Positions 27,074 through 37,088 of a DNA stretch of 64,000 nucleotides are shown in pieces (the first letter of the stretch is position 1; every line of letters begins with the position of its first letter). The notes under the pieces are model-generated. The model saw nothing but the letters and a program-made list of their open reading frames with translations. It did not search any database and was not told the origin of the DNA. The position numbers and the translations under genes are program-made. Source of the stretch: Vulcanisaeta sp. JCM 16159 (lineage in GTDB: Archaea > Thermoproteota > Thermoprotei > Thermoproteales > Thermocladiaceae); NCBI RefSeq assembly GCF_001316265.1, contig NZ_BBDN01000004.1, positions 1-64,000 on the forward strand. Direction: 5' to 3'.

Positions 27074-29012
27074 GCCGCCGTGTCGTTTTCCCATTCCCAG
27101 CCATTGTCGGTATGGAGAAGGCTAAGTTGGCCCTCCTAGCCGTGGCCGTGAACCCATCAATCGGTGGTGTCCTGCTCAGGGGTGATAAGGGTACTGGGAA
27201 GACGACGCTTGTTAGGTCCTTCGCGGATGTATTGCCTGAGATCGAGGTCGTGGCCGACTGCCCATTTAACTGTGACCCACACGACCCGCAGCTCATGTGC
27301 GATTCGTGCTATGCAAGGTACCAGCGTGGCGAGAAGTTGCCGATGGCTGTTAGGAAGATGAGGGTTGTTGACCTGCCACTCTCGATAACCGTTGATAGGC
27401 TCATCGGTACACTGGACATTAAGAGGGCCATAACGGAGGGCGTGAGGGCATTACAGCCAGGTCTCCTTGCTGAGGCGAATAGGAATATTCTATACATCGA
27501 TGAGGTTAACCTACTCGATGACTACATAGTTGATGTAATCCTAGACGCGGCGCCTACGGCTGGAATATCGTGGAGAGGGAGGGCGTGTCCGTAAGGCACC
27601 CCGCCAAGTTCATACTAATAGCCTCCATGAACCGGAGGAGGGTGAGCTTAGGCCGCAGCTCCTCGATAGGTTCGGCCTAATGGTGGATGTGGAGGCTCCT
27701 CAGGACCCAGGGGTTAGGGCTGAGATTGTTAGGAGGGTTGAGGAGTTCAATAGGGACCAGAGGGATTCTACAGGAGGTGGGAGCCGAGATTGAGAGGATT
27801 AGGGAGGGGATCAAGAGGGCTAAGGAGTTGGTTAGGGATGTTGAGGTGCCGGAGGACCTACTTAAGCTCTTGGCCGAGACCGTGGTTAAGCTGGGCATTA
27901 GGACAAGCCGCGCGGAGATAGTCACCACCAGGACTGCGAAGGCGTTGGCTGCCTTGGATGGTAGGGCTAGGGTGACGATGGAGGACTTGCAGAAGGCCAT
28001 GGAGCTGGCACTACCCCATAGGCTTAAGGCTAGGCCCTTCGAGAGGCCCAGGATGCCGATACCCCCACAGCCAATGCCCAACGAAGGTAATGCCCAGGGT
28101 AGGCGGCAAATGCCTAATTCAATGCATAACCAACAGGGCAGTGCAGTGCGAGGTGGTGAGGGTAATGAGCAGGGTGGACTTAATGGCGGGAGTAGTGTAG
28201 GTGATGAGGCTAATGCTGATGGTGATACCAGGAGGTATGGAGTATCCGGCGTGGATATTCCTGTGGAGTTTAGGAGGGGGCTGATACGTACTGGGGGACC
28301 GCGGCCTTAGGTCGAGGTCCTCCCTCAGGAGGGTTGTTGGTCAGCCCCACGGTATCCCGTACATGTACCTACCGCCGAGGGATGGGGATTTAAGAGACAT
28401 AGACCTCACCGCATCTATCGTTTACGCATCGCTCAGGGGCTCAGGCCTACCCATTAGGGTTGGTTTGGAAGACCTAGTGGTCAGGGTTAGGAGGTCTAGG
28501 ACCCCTAGGGTCTCGCTCATAATACTTGACGCCAGCGGTAGTATGAATTTCATGAGGAGGATTGAGGTTGCGAAGGGGCTCGTGAGAAGGATAACCGAGG
28601 AGTCCTACGTGAGGAGGAGCTATGTGGGGCTAATAAGCTTCAGGGGCCGTGGCGTTGACGTGGTAATAGAGCCACGAGGAATTATTGGCAAGTCCTAGAC
28701 ACCTTAGATGAGTTGCTGAGCGGTGGGGCAACACCAATGCCCGCGGCACTGGCCTATGCAGTTAATTTAATCAAGAGATTAAACCTTAAGCTAAAGGGTG
28801 ATTATTGGGCTTACTTAATAACTGATGGTAAGGCAAACGTGCCTCTCACGGGCGATGTTGGGGAGGAGGTTGAGAGGTTCATGGGCGAGTTGAGTAGGTT
28901 GGCTAGGGTCGTCGTCTACGATACAAGGCCGCAGTTGATCTATGACCCATCAATAGGCCACATGGACATACTAAGCAGGTACGCAATTGACGTTGTTAGG
29001 GTTGGTGAGTAA
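27070..29012 (+). CDS. Fused ChlI/ChlD-type chelatase AAA+ ATPase with VWA domain (about six frameshifts)
   Basis: Motor subunits of a CobN-type metal chelatase joined in one protein of about 648 residues. The N-terminal AAA+ domain has Walker [10 protein letters not shown] (38-46), a cysteine-rich insertion ([10 protein letters not shown]...CDSC), Walker [11 protein letters not shown] and [19 protein letters not shown] Pro- and Gly-rich hydrophilic linker (about 28050-28250) leads to the VWA domain with MIDAS motif LDASGSMN and [10 protein letters not shown]. Frameshifts: about 27553, 27629, 27757 and 27783 (single losses), 28295 (one extra G in GGGGG) and 28684 (AA for AAA). It overlaps btuD and is followed at once by cobN. 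Confidence 0.87.
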
Positions 29013-29013
29013 C

Positions 29014-32000
29014 ATGCCTAAATGCCGCATACTACTAATCACAAGATCCTTACTTACCGAGGGGTTCTACGAGGCATTAAACGAGGCATTGGGAGGCATT
29101 AATGATGTGGAATTCGAAACCATATATCTGGAGAGTTATGAGGTCAACGAGGTCTCTAGGCAATTAAGCACAGTGAAGAGGCCGGACACCGCCCTACTAA
29201 GCCTAATGGGAGACTACCCAGAATTACTAAATTACCTAAGGGATTGGCTGCGTGGAACATCCATTATTTTTACATTAAGTACGGGCCTAGAAACTATAAT
29301 GCTTACGAGAGTTCATAATTACGAGTTGGGAGAATTGTTGGCAGGCACGTTATCCACGCGCAATAACTCCTCCGAATCTGCGAATTATTTCGATCCGAAG
29401 ACGTTCTCCCGCATGCTTCATGAAATATCTAAATCCCTTACCGACCCTGTATCGCATCACCTTGAGAATTGGGCGTTATTAATTGATTACTGGAGGAATT
29501 GGCGTAGGGAGAATATAATTAATATGGTACGGTTAGTACTCAGGGAGTACTGCAATATTGAAGCGCCAGCGCCGAGGCCGCCCATCGAGTTAGGGGATTA
29601 CTGGATTGAGGATGATAAGGGCAACGTGTACCACGGAATTAATGAATTCATGATGCGTAGGAGGTTAAAGGCACCGTTCATAGTATTGCTGGCTTACTCG
29701 GGACAGTCGTACGATAAGGCTAAGAAGATAATTACCCACATAGTGAGGAGTAGGGCCGACGCAGTCCCTCTCCTCTCCAATTACGGCTACACATTGAGGG
29801 GTCTAAAGGAACTGCTTAGCGATGTGAGTGTTGGGGCTATACTCGACCTACAATGGTTTAGGTTGGTTAGGAACCGTGAGGATGCCGACGTACTGCCTAA
29901 GTTTAATGTCCCCGTCATGAACCCTGTGGTCATGTATGGTAGGGACATTGATGCGTGGATTAGGGACAACGGGGCTCAGCCCAATTGAGGTCATATATGC
30001 CGTGGCCATGCCCGAGGTCGACGGCGCCATAGAGCCCATACCAATAGCGGGCCTCGTTGATAAAAATGGCGTGAAGGCTATGGAGGTAATTCAGGATAGG
30101 GTTGATAGGGTCCTCAATAGGGTTGATAAGTGGTTGGCCCTTAGGCAGAAGCCTAACGCGAGTAAGAGGATTGCCATTGTGATGTATAATTACCCACCCG
30201 GTGAGGAGAATATCGGTAAGGCCGCGTCCCTCGACACGCTTAAGTCAGTCGAAGTACTGTTAAGGAGGTTGAGGGAGGAGGGCTATGGTGTTAAGGCCAT
30301 TACCGCTGAGGTTATTAAGGAGTTCTTCGTGAGGAACCCAAACTCCGGTAGGTGGTCGGCCGGCACCGACTACGTGTTGGTTGATCAAATGACGTATATG
30401 GATTTATTTAATAAGTTAAGGCCGGAGCTTAGGGATAAAGTCATTAAGCAGTGGGGTGAGCCTCCTGGCAATATAATGGTTAAAAACGGATACCTTGCGC
30501 TGTCCGTGCTTGATCTAGGCAATGCGATTATCGTATTGCAACCAAGTAGGGGCTGGCATGAGGACCCTAACAAGATTTACCATGACTCGGAATTATACCC
30601 ACACCATCAATATGTCGCACTTTATAGGTGGCTTGAGGAGGTTTGGCGCGCCGATGCTGTTATTCACGTGGGGACTCACGGCACGCTTGAGTTCCTCCCA
30701 GGTAAGCAGGTCGGCCTGTCCTCCAATTGCCCTCCGGATGTGCTCCTCGGCAATTTACCGAACATCTATATCTACCACGTGGTCGTCGTCGGTGAAGGTA
30801 CAATTGCTAAGAGGAGGTCATACGCCGTGTTGATTAGCCACCTCTCACCCAGGATGACTGAGGCAGGCCTCAGTGATGATCTCAAGAGGTTGCGTGATTT
30901 AATCGATGAGTACAGGGAGGCAAGCGTTGTTGATTCGCTTAGGGCAAGCGCTGTGCTCAAGACCATAGAGGACATTGCAGGTAAGTATGGGCTAGAGGTT
31001 AAGGACCTCGATGAGCTTTACGACGAGCTTATGAGGATGGAACACTCGGCAATGCCGTATGGGTTGAGGGTACTCGGCATGGAATTAAGTGATGATGAGA
31101 TCGTTGATTACTTAACGCTGGCGTTAAGGCGTGATAGGGGTGTCGTTAAGTCGCTGCATAGGCTTATGGCTGAGGCAATGGGGTATGACTATGACATTTT
31201 ACTCGAGCACCCAGGTAAGTACGTGAATATCCTAAGGTTAATAGACGAGGGGGTTAAAGGGATTGTCAGGGCGTTAATCGCAAACGGCATTGACTCGGCA
31301 ATTAAGGTGGCTGAGGAATACGGGATTAAGAGAGATGATGCCGAGACCGTGCTGAATTACGCACGTGATATAGCGGAGAGATTAAGGTTATCGCCTAAAC
31401 TTGAGCTTGAGAACGTAATTAGGGCTTTGAATGGGGAGTACGTACCAGCTGGCGTTGGTGGTGATTACGTAATGGACCCCGATGTCTTACCTGCGGGGAG
31501 GAACTTCTACGCGCTGGACCCACTTAAGATACCCAGTGATTCGGCATTGGAGTTGGGGACTAGGATCGCGGAGGATAGTATTAGGAAGTACTTGGAGCAG
31601 TATGGTAGGTACCCCGAGACCGTGGGTGTCGTCGTTTGGGGTGGCCAGGAGTCAAGGACGAGGGGTGTCACTATTGGGCAGATGCTGCGGTACCTCGGCG
31701 TTAAGCTTATTCATAGGCCGGGTAGTTGGGACCCAAGACTTGAGGTAATACCGCTTAAGGACCTCAGTAGGCCTAGGATAGATGTTGTTGTTACGATGAG
31801 TGGGGTGTTTAGGGACATGTTCCCGCACTTAATATCATTGATTAATAAGGCCGTCAAGCTCGTTGCCGAGTTGGATGAACCGTTAGATATGAATTACGTT
31901 CGTAAGCACTACCTTGAATTGAGGAGTAGGTATGGTGAGACTTCCTTAATAAGGACGTTCAGTGAGAGGCCCGGTGACTATGGGAATAAGGTTAATCACT

Positions 32001-32674
32001 TGATAGAGACGTCGAGGTGGAGGACGGATATGGACATCGCTAGTGTTTATGCCATGTACATGGGCTATGGCTATGATGGAGACATGCGTGGGATAAACTC
32101 AAGCGAGCTTAAGGACTTATTCAAGGCATTGCTCAGCAAGGTGGACATTACAAGCCAGGTCCAGTCGAGTGTTGACTACTCAATAATCGACATAGATGAT
32201 TACTACGCATACCTGGGCGGCCTATCAAAGGCCGTTGAGGTATACTCAGGCAGGAAGCCCCTTATCCTATACACGGACCTAACGCAGGACAGGCCTAGGA
32301 TGATGACCGCGAAGGATGCCGTTGGGTTCTACGTGAGGACTAGATTACTCAATCCTAAGTGGATCGAAGGCATGAGAAAGCACGGTTACATGGGTGCCCA
32401 GAACATTTCGAAGCGCGTTGAGTATGTTCTCGGGGTTGCCGCGACTATGAATGCCGTGGATGACTGGGTTTGGGACAGGATTGCGGAGACGTACGTGCTT
32501 AATGAGGAGATGAGGAGGTGGTTTACCGAAGTTAATCCCTACGCATTAGAACAAATCATTAAGAGACTATATGAGGCGCATGAAAGGGGCTTATGGCATG
32601 CCTCAGAGGACATCATACGTAAATTAAGGGAGATATACACCGAGTTAGAAAATGCGCTGGAGGGAGTTGGTTAA
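29014..32674 (+). CDS. cobN: CobN-family cobaltochelatase large subunit (one frameshift)
   Basis: About 1220 residues, related to CobN and magnesium chelatase ChlH, which bind the porphyrin or corrin and insert the metal with the help of the AAA+ motor. Diagnostic regions are MYNYPPGEENIGKAASLDT, HVGTHGTLEFLPGKQVGLS, VVVWGGQESRTRGVTIGQML and RPGSWDPRLEVIPLKDLSRP. One frameshift near 29968 (GGGG for GGG) corrects to RDNGLSPIEVIYAVAMPE. It starts two bases after the ChlI/ChlD stop. The organism also encodes CbiX, so the metal or tetrapyrrole handled here may not be the early cobalt step. Confidence 0.92.
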
Positions 32675-33600
32675 TGGGGCAGATAACTAACTTAGTTATT
32701 TACGAGCTTCACTACCTAGCGTTCACCACGCTGGGCATAGTATTGGGTATCCTTACGATGTACTACGTAATGAGTAGAGAAGCGGTAATAAGGCCCATAG
32801 GCAGGCTGGGGCGGTGGATAACAGCGTTGTCTGGGTTACCCGGCTATTGCTCCTTACCCTTCGTGGTTTCTCTCGTTAGCCCATTAACCGCATCCTCAAT
32901 GCTCATAGCCATGTATAAAGACGGTAAATTGACGCATAGAGAACTATACATAGCATCGCTCATTAATTCCTTCCCAGCCCTACTCTCGCATTTAAGGACC
33001 CTCATGCCGGTGCTGCTGAGTACCATGGGGGTCTACGGTTTACTATACCTCCTAATCCTCATTACCATTGGCTTAATGCAAATGGCCATATTCGTAACCC
33101 TCGGGAGAAGAAGTTCAAGTGAGGGTAGAGGCTGGGGCGATACTGCCGAATTTACAGAACATGCCGTGAGTAGTTCACTTAATTTAAGAAGGGCCTTGAA
33201 ATTAATTGTAAGGATAGTACTGGTTACGTCAATAACGAGTATTACGTTCACGGTTATCGAGCTTTTCGGACTCAATAACTACCTCAGTGATTACCTATCG
33301 CGCATGTTCGGTACCCTAAGTCCATACGCAGTAAGCTTAATGGTGGCTTATGTAATTAGCGATAACGTGGCCTTCGCAGCTGCGGGCACGCTCATTAACG
33401 AGGGGCTCAATGGCATTTTAGTAATTAAGTGGATGCTGATTGGCTACGTGGCCTCTTCATTAATACGAGGAATTAGGCACAACGCGCCCTACTACCTCGG
33501 TATTTACGGGCCTAAAGATGGCGTTACCATAATGCTCATCTCCATACTAACTAGGGCTTTCCTGGCATTACTAATTCTGGGGATTCTCTACCTCATTTAA
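32674..33600 (+). CDS. Nucleoside-recognition (GATE) domain membrane protein, possible cobalt or corrinoid transporter
   Basis: An intact 308-residue protein with about eight predicted membrane helices. It resembles the GATE/nucleoside-recognition domain group (SGLPGYCSLPFVVSLVSPLT; SDNVAFAAAGTLINEGL). The long loop 140-175 is hydrophilic (RRSSSEGRGWGDTAEFTEH). Its ATG overlaps the cobN stop, and its end is 22 bases before operator 5. Such proteins are seen beside cobalt chelatase genes in other archaea, as far as I recall. Cobalt or corrinoid transport is an inference from position, not from a visible metal site. Confidence 0.65.
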   Translation: MGQITNLVIYELHYLAFTTLGIVLGILTMYYVMSREAVIRPIGRLGRWITALSGLPGYCSLPFVVSLVSPLTASSMLIAMYKDGKLTHRELYIASLINSFPALLSHLRTLMPVLLSTMGVYGLLYLLILITIGLMQMAIFVTLGRRSSSEGRGWGDTAEFTEHAVSSSLNLRRALKLIVRIVLVTSITSITFTVIELFGLNNYLSDYLSRMFGTLSPYAVSLMVAYVISDNVAFAAAGTLINEGLNGILVIKWMLIGYVASSLIRGIRHNAPYYLGIYGPKDGVTIMLISILTRAFLALLILGILYLI

Positions 33601-33622
33601 CTCGGGTAGCAATGCTTATTAA

Positions 33623-33638
33623 TAGGATTTGCATCCTA
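33623..33638 (+). promoter_or_regulatory. Cobalamin-island operator 5 (cbiZ)
   Basis: Perfect inverted repeat TAGGAT-TTGC-ATCCTA, following the TATA-like CTTATTAATA (33615-33624) and ending seven bases before the cbiZ ATG at 33646. The spacing to the start codon equals that at btuF. It links salvage to the same control. Confidence 0.8.
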
Positions 33639-33645
33639 CTACGTA

Positions 33646-34399
33646 ATGAACATCGTGTTTCGCGAGGTCTGGTCCCGCGATGGTGCAGCTGCTCGAATAT
33701 ACTATCAAAGCTATGGCGGTATTAACGTTAAGACACTCCTCATAGACCTGGCACAGAGGAGGCGAGTGCTTAGTACGATGCATGGCATGGTTAATGTACG
33801 TTTTGTATGCAATAACTACGCGCCGCCAGACCTATGGTGCGCACTACATAGCCAGGGCTTCCGTGAGAAGTACCTGGGCACGTTAATGGCCCAACTTGGG
33901 GTACCCCCTCATGACTATGCATGCCTAAGCACAGGCGTTGACATGAATGACTTGGCGGTGGTAAGTGATGAGTATAGGGATGTGTGGGTGACGGCATTTA
34001 CCACCGCGGGTGTTTAGACGAATGCATTGAGGACGGGCATAGACAGGGCATCTACGTACGAGGTTAATGGCGTGTTTGAGAGGGTGGGTACGATAAATAT
34101 TATATTGATAACTAACGCCTCATTAACTGAGGCTGCCATGGTAGGCCCTAATTACGATAACCGAGGCCAAGTGCGCGGCGCTTCAGGACTTAGGCGTGGA
34201 GAGCAGTTATTCATCGGGTTTAATAGCCACGGGTACGGGCACGGATAATGTAATCGTAGTCTCCGGCAATGGGATATGCATAACGTACACCGGCGGTCAC
34301 TCCAAGGCCGGCGAGCTAATTGGGAGAGTAGTTTACGAATCTGTTAAGGAGGCTGTGACCAGGCATAGGGCCAATGCTGGGCCCAAGACTATCCAGTAG
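33646..34399 (+). CDS. cbiZ: Adenosylcobinamide amidohydrolase CbiZ (in-frame stop and one frameshift)
   Basis: About 251 residues. CbiZ removes the aminopropanol chain from adenosylcobinamide so that imported corrinoids can re-enter the pathway as cobyric acid. Landmarks are CLSTGVDMNDLAVVS, TAGV..TNALRTGIDRAST, GTINIILITNASLTEAAMV, ITEAKCAALQDLGVESSY, LIATGTGTDNVIVVSGNG and YTGGHSKAGELIGRVVY. A TAG codon at 34015-34017 interrupts the frame without shifting it; GAG would give GVETNALRTG. Near 34147 one extra C (GGCCC for GGCC) shifts the frame; removing it restores GLITITEAK. Read as sequencing errors. Operator 5 precedes it. Confidence 0.85.
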
Positions 34400-34423
34400 G
34401 TCTTATCATTATTACTAAACTAA

Positions 34424-35230
34424 TTAGTACATGTGGACTGAGCCCTCCCTGAGTATTCTCGTGAAGGCGTAATTAGATAGGGCAATGCCAATCACTATGT
34501 ATGCCAGGGCTAGGATAACCAATGGCCATAGGTAGTTAAGTAGTTGTGGTATGCCGTAGCCACTGAGCATGGCGCCTCTAAGCCCCGATAACGCCCAGGT
34601 CAGGGATAGTGAATAACTTATGTACTTAAGCCATGTTGGCAGTACCGAGGTGGGAAACACAACACCACCCAATAGGTTTGAGGCAACCGAGGTGAATAGG
34701 GCTATGGGATTGCCCTGCTTAACGATTAGTACAACGGCACCAGCGATTAAGTTTAGGCCGATTATTGATGCCAGGTAAAGTATTAGGAATGTGATTGTGG
34801 CGAGCGCATTTACTTTATATGATATTCCGAGACCGAGACCAATCAATAGGACCGTGACCGCGCTTATCGAGTTTATCACTAATCCCCACACGGTGTTATA
34901 CATCATCAGCGCCATGGGCCTCAGCGGCGCTGCCATTAGGTATTCCAGGGTCCCGATCAACTCCTCATTCCTAATACGACCGGCCAGCGTCGTCACTGAT
35001 GCAGAGAAGTATCCCTGGAATGCCGTGCCTATGACCATGAACGCCGTGTAGTCTCTAACTGCACTTAACCTCCCAAACCCTAGGGTAACGCCAATGAAGA
35101 AGTATATGAATACTGGGATGACCCAGTTAATCATTGTAAGCACAACCTGGGTCTTATACGAAACCCACATCTTCCAACCCCTAATCACGACAAAGCCGTA
35201 CAGCCTATCGATGACGCCCATCACGATCAC
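34424..35230 (-). CDS. ABC-2 type transporter permease
   Basis: An intact 268-residue membrane protein with six predicted helices of the ABC-2 family, which exports drugs, polysaccharides or peptides. Typical stretches are GTLEYLMAAPLRPMALMMYN and the C-terminal GGVVFPTSVLPTWLKYISYSL. It follows its ATPase partner with a 4-base overlap (35227-35230). The gene converges on cbiZ and ends 25 bases from it. The substrate is unknown. Confidence 0.85.
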   Translation of the reverse strand: MIVMGVIDRLYGFVVIRGWKMWVSYKTQVVLTMINWVIPVFIYFFIGVTLGFGRLSAVRDYTAFMVIGTAFQGYFSASVTTLAGRIRNEELIGTLEYLMAAPLRPMALMMYNTVWGLVINSISAVTVLLIGLGLGISYKVNALATITFLILYLASIIGLNLIAGAVVLIVKQGNPIALFTSVASNLLGGVVFPTSVLPTWLKYISYSLSLTWALSGLRGAMLSGYGIPQLLNYLWPLVILALAYIVIGIALSNYAFTRILREGSVHMY

Positions 35231-36104
35231 CCCTCCCTCCTCATAATCCTCTCCATTCTCCTGGCATTACCCTCAGCCACCGCAACTTCAACATCTATGT
35301 CCATGACCCTAACCCCACCATCATACATGGCTAACTTACTCATCAACTCATTAAATCTATCAATTGTTGTTATTATGACGTACTCATCACCACCAATACT
35401 CTCCACATTAAACCCGCTGAGCCCATCCACGGGGCCCTTAACAAGTACCTTAACAATCTTAAGAGCGGGCGCCTCATTTAGGATCCTCCTATTTACATAC
35501 ACGACCATATCGGCTAACTCGATCTCCTGAGGATCGTGGGATGCGAGGATTACGGTCTTCCTACCCCTAAGACCCCTAATGAAATTGAGTATGCTGTGCT
35601 TCGCATCAATGTCTATGCCGCTCGTCGGCTCATCAAGCAGCAGCACATCCGGATCATGCATCAACGCCCTGGCGATCTCGAGCTCCTCATCATGCCCGTG
35701 CTATACGTGGCAACCCAATCATTAGCCCTTCCACCAAGTCCCAATTCCTCGAGTAATTCCTTAGCCCTTTCCCTAGCCTCCCTGAGCGATAGGCCGTATA
35801 ATGTACCGAAGAAGACCAGGTTATCCATCGCCGTCAATCTCCAGTAAACACCGCGGTCCATGGGCGTCATAAACCCAACCCTCCTCTTAGCCCTGACGCT
35901 CATTGCATCATAACCATAAACAAGGACCCTACCACCATCAGGAACAAGTATGCCAGCCGCAAGCCTGAGCATTGTCGTCTTACCAGCACCATTAGGACCC
36001 ACGAGCGCCACAATCCTACCCTCGGGAATCTCGAGGTAAACATCCTCAACGGCCACAATACGCCCAAACCTCTTAGTAACGTGGTCGTAAAGAACCACAG
36101 ACAC
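35227..36104 (-). CDS. ABC-2 type transporter ATPase (frameshifted)
   Basis: About 293 residues, the ATPase of the exporter encoded downstream. Walker A is GPNGAGKTTMLRL, the Q-loop region FMTPMDRGVYWRL, Walker B VLLLDEPTSGIDIDA and the H-loop LASHDPQEIELA. The signature region is interrupted near 35692: one extra G gives YSTGMMRELEIARALMHDP. The open frame runs further upstream across the tRNA-Leu gene, but GTG 36104 (VSVVLYDHVTKRFG) matches the usual start of this family and lies 26-28 bases after a TATA-like TTATTAATG at about 36136-36128. Confidence 0.85.
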
Positions 36105-36215
36105 GAAGCCGTTATCGAAAACAACATTAATAACACTTTCTCCCCATAACAAAACACCATGATGAAGAAAAACCACAGAAAAACACTTAAAGCCAAAACC
36201 GCAAGATGATAATCG

Positions 36216-36303
36216 GCGGGGGTGCCCGAGCCAGGTCAAAGGGGACGGGTTGAGGTCCCGTTGGCGAAGGCCTGCGTGGGTTCAAATCCCACCCCCCGCA
36301 CCA
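36216..36303 (+). tRNA. tRNA-Leu (anticodon GAG)
   Basis: Class II tRNA with a long variable arm. Acceptor stem GCGGGGG (36216-36222) pairs with CCCCCGC (36293-36299). The D stem is CCC/GGG (36225-36227 and 36241-36243). The anticodon stem ACGGG/CCCGT encloses TTGAGGT, anticodon GAG at 36252-36254. The T arm is GTGGG-TTCAAAT-CCCAC. The discriminator is A36300 and CCA (36301-36303) is encoded in the gene. There is no intron. A TATA-like CTTAAAG begins 29 bases upstream. The variable arm (about 36262-36275) fits leucine. Confidence 0.95.
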
Positions 36304-36559
36304 GTAATTGATGAGGTTTAAAGTGCCGTGAGGTTGACTACTTAAAGTTAATATTATATGCCAGGAACATGTATACTAAGTATGTCGGTCAGAAATGGCG
36401 ATAATAGATCAAGTTACTTGGAATACTAATGTGGTTGGATTGCTGCTCTTATCTACGTATTTCATTAATAGCATTAATCGTTTATTTTTGGTAATAGATC
36501 AATCCTATTCTGGAGTCTCATGTATATTCTCACCCAATCTATCTTAAATATTATGAAGG

Positions 36560-37084
36560 CTAATGCGTGAATATTACTGCCATGGTAATTTGGAAAATAG
36601 GCAAACCTATGCCTGGTTTTAGTAATTTATACAGTGATGAGAAGAGTATGATTTCTATTGGTATTTCTACGGAGCTCTTTATTAACTTACCAATGAATAC
36701 ATATGTGTTAAGCATAAGTGGGTTTATCGATGCAGCCCCAGTACCTATGTATAGGTAGTCATCAAGGGGTAATCCAGGCAATGCGGCTAATATTATTAGC
36801 AATATCCATAGTGGCGACTTGTCGGCTAAGAGCATTATTAATTTCACGGCGCTGGTCTTCCTTAGGGTCTTCTTTAATGCGTAGCCTAGGGCATAGGATA
36901 CGTTCTTGGAAATTGAGGCACCCAATGCCGTTATAATTATTACCAAGACCGTGTACTGTATTGGTGGTCTAATGCTCAGTAACGTTAATGATGCATATAC
37001 CGTATAGGCTTCACCGAAGAATGGTAATGCATTGCCTATGAAGCTTATGAGGAAGTCCATTATCAGTAACGGGACTATGTTCAT
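36560..37084 (-). CDS. Small multi-pass membrane protein, VTT/DedA-like
   Basis: 174 residues, mostly hydrophobic, with about five helices. The segment FIGNALPFFGEAYTVYASLT and the later LPGLPLDDYLYIGTGAASI recall the SNARE-associated/VTT (DedA) membrane family, but the match is loose. Members act in lipid or ion handling. It is in the same direction as the Lon-like protease gene, with only four bases between them, so the two are probably co-transcribed. The frame is intact. The 256 bases between the tRNA and this gene show nothing recognisable. Confidence 0.55.
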   Translation of the reverse strand: MNIVPLLIMDFLISFIGNALPFFGEAYTVYASLTLLSIRPPIQYTVLVIIITALGASISKNVSYALGYALKKTLRKTSAVKLIMLLADKSPLWILLIILAALPGLPLDDYLYIGTGAASINPLMLNTYVFIGKLIKSSVEIPIEIILFSSLYKLLKPGIGLPIFQITMAVIFTH

Positions 37085-37088
37085 CTAA

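Noticed and set aside
34015-34017. TAG in cbiZ as pyrrolysine
   Set aside because: No sign of pyrrolysine genes, crenarchaea are not known to use it, and one base change (GAG) gives a normal protein.
36105-36239. Upstream extension of the ABC-2 ATPase frame through the tRNA-Leu gene
   Set aside because: The extension runs antisense through the tRNA and has no family features. GTG 36104 fits both the family N-terminus and a TATA box.
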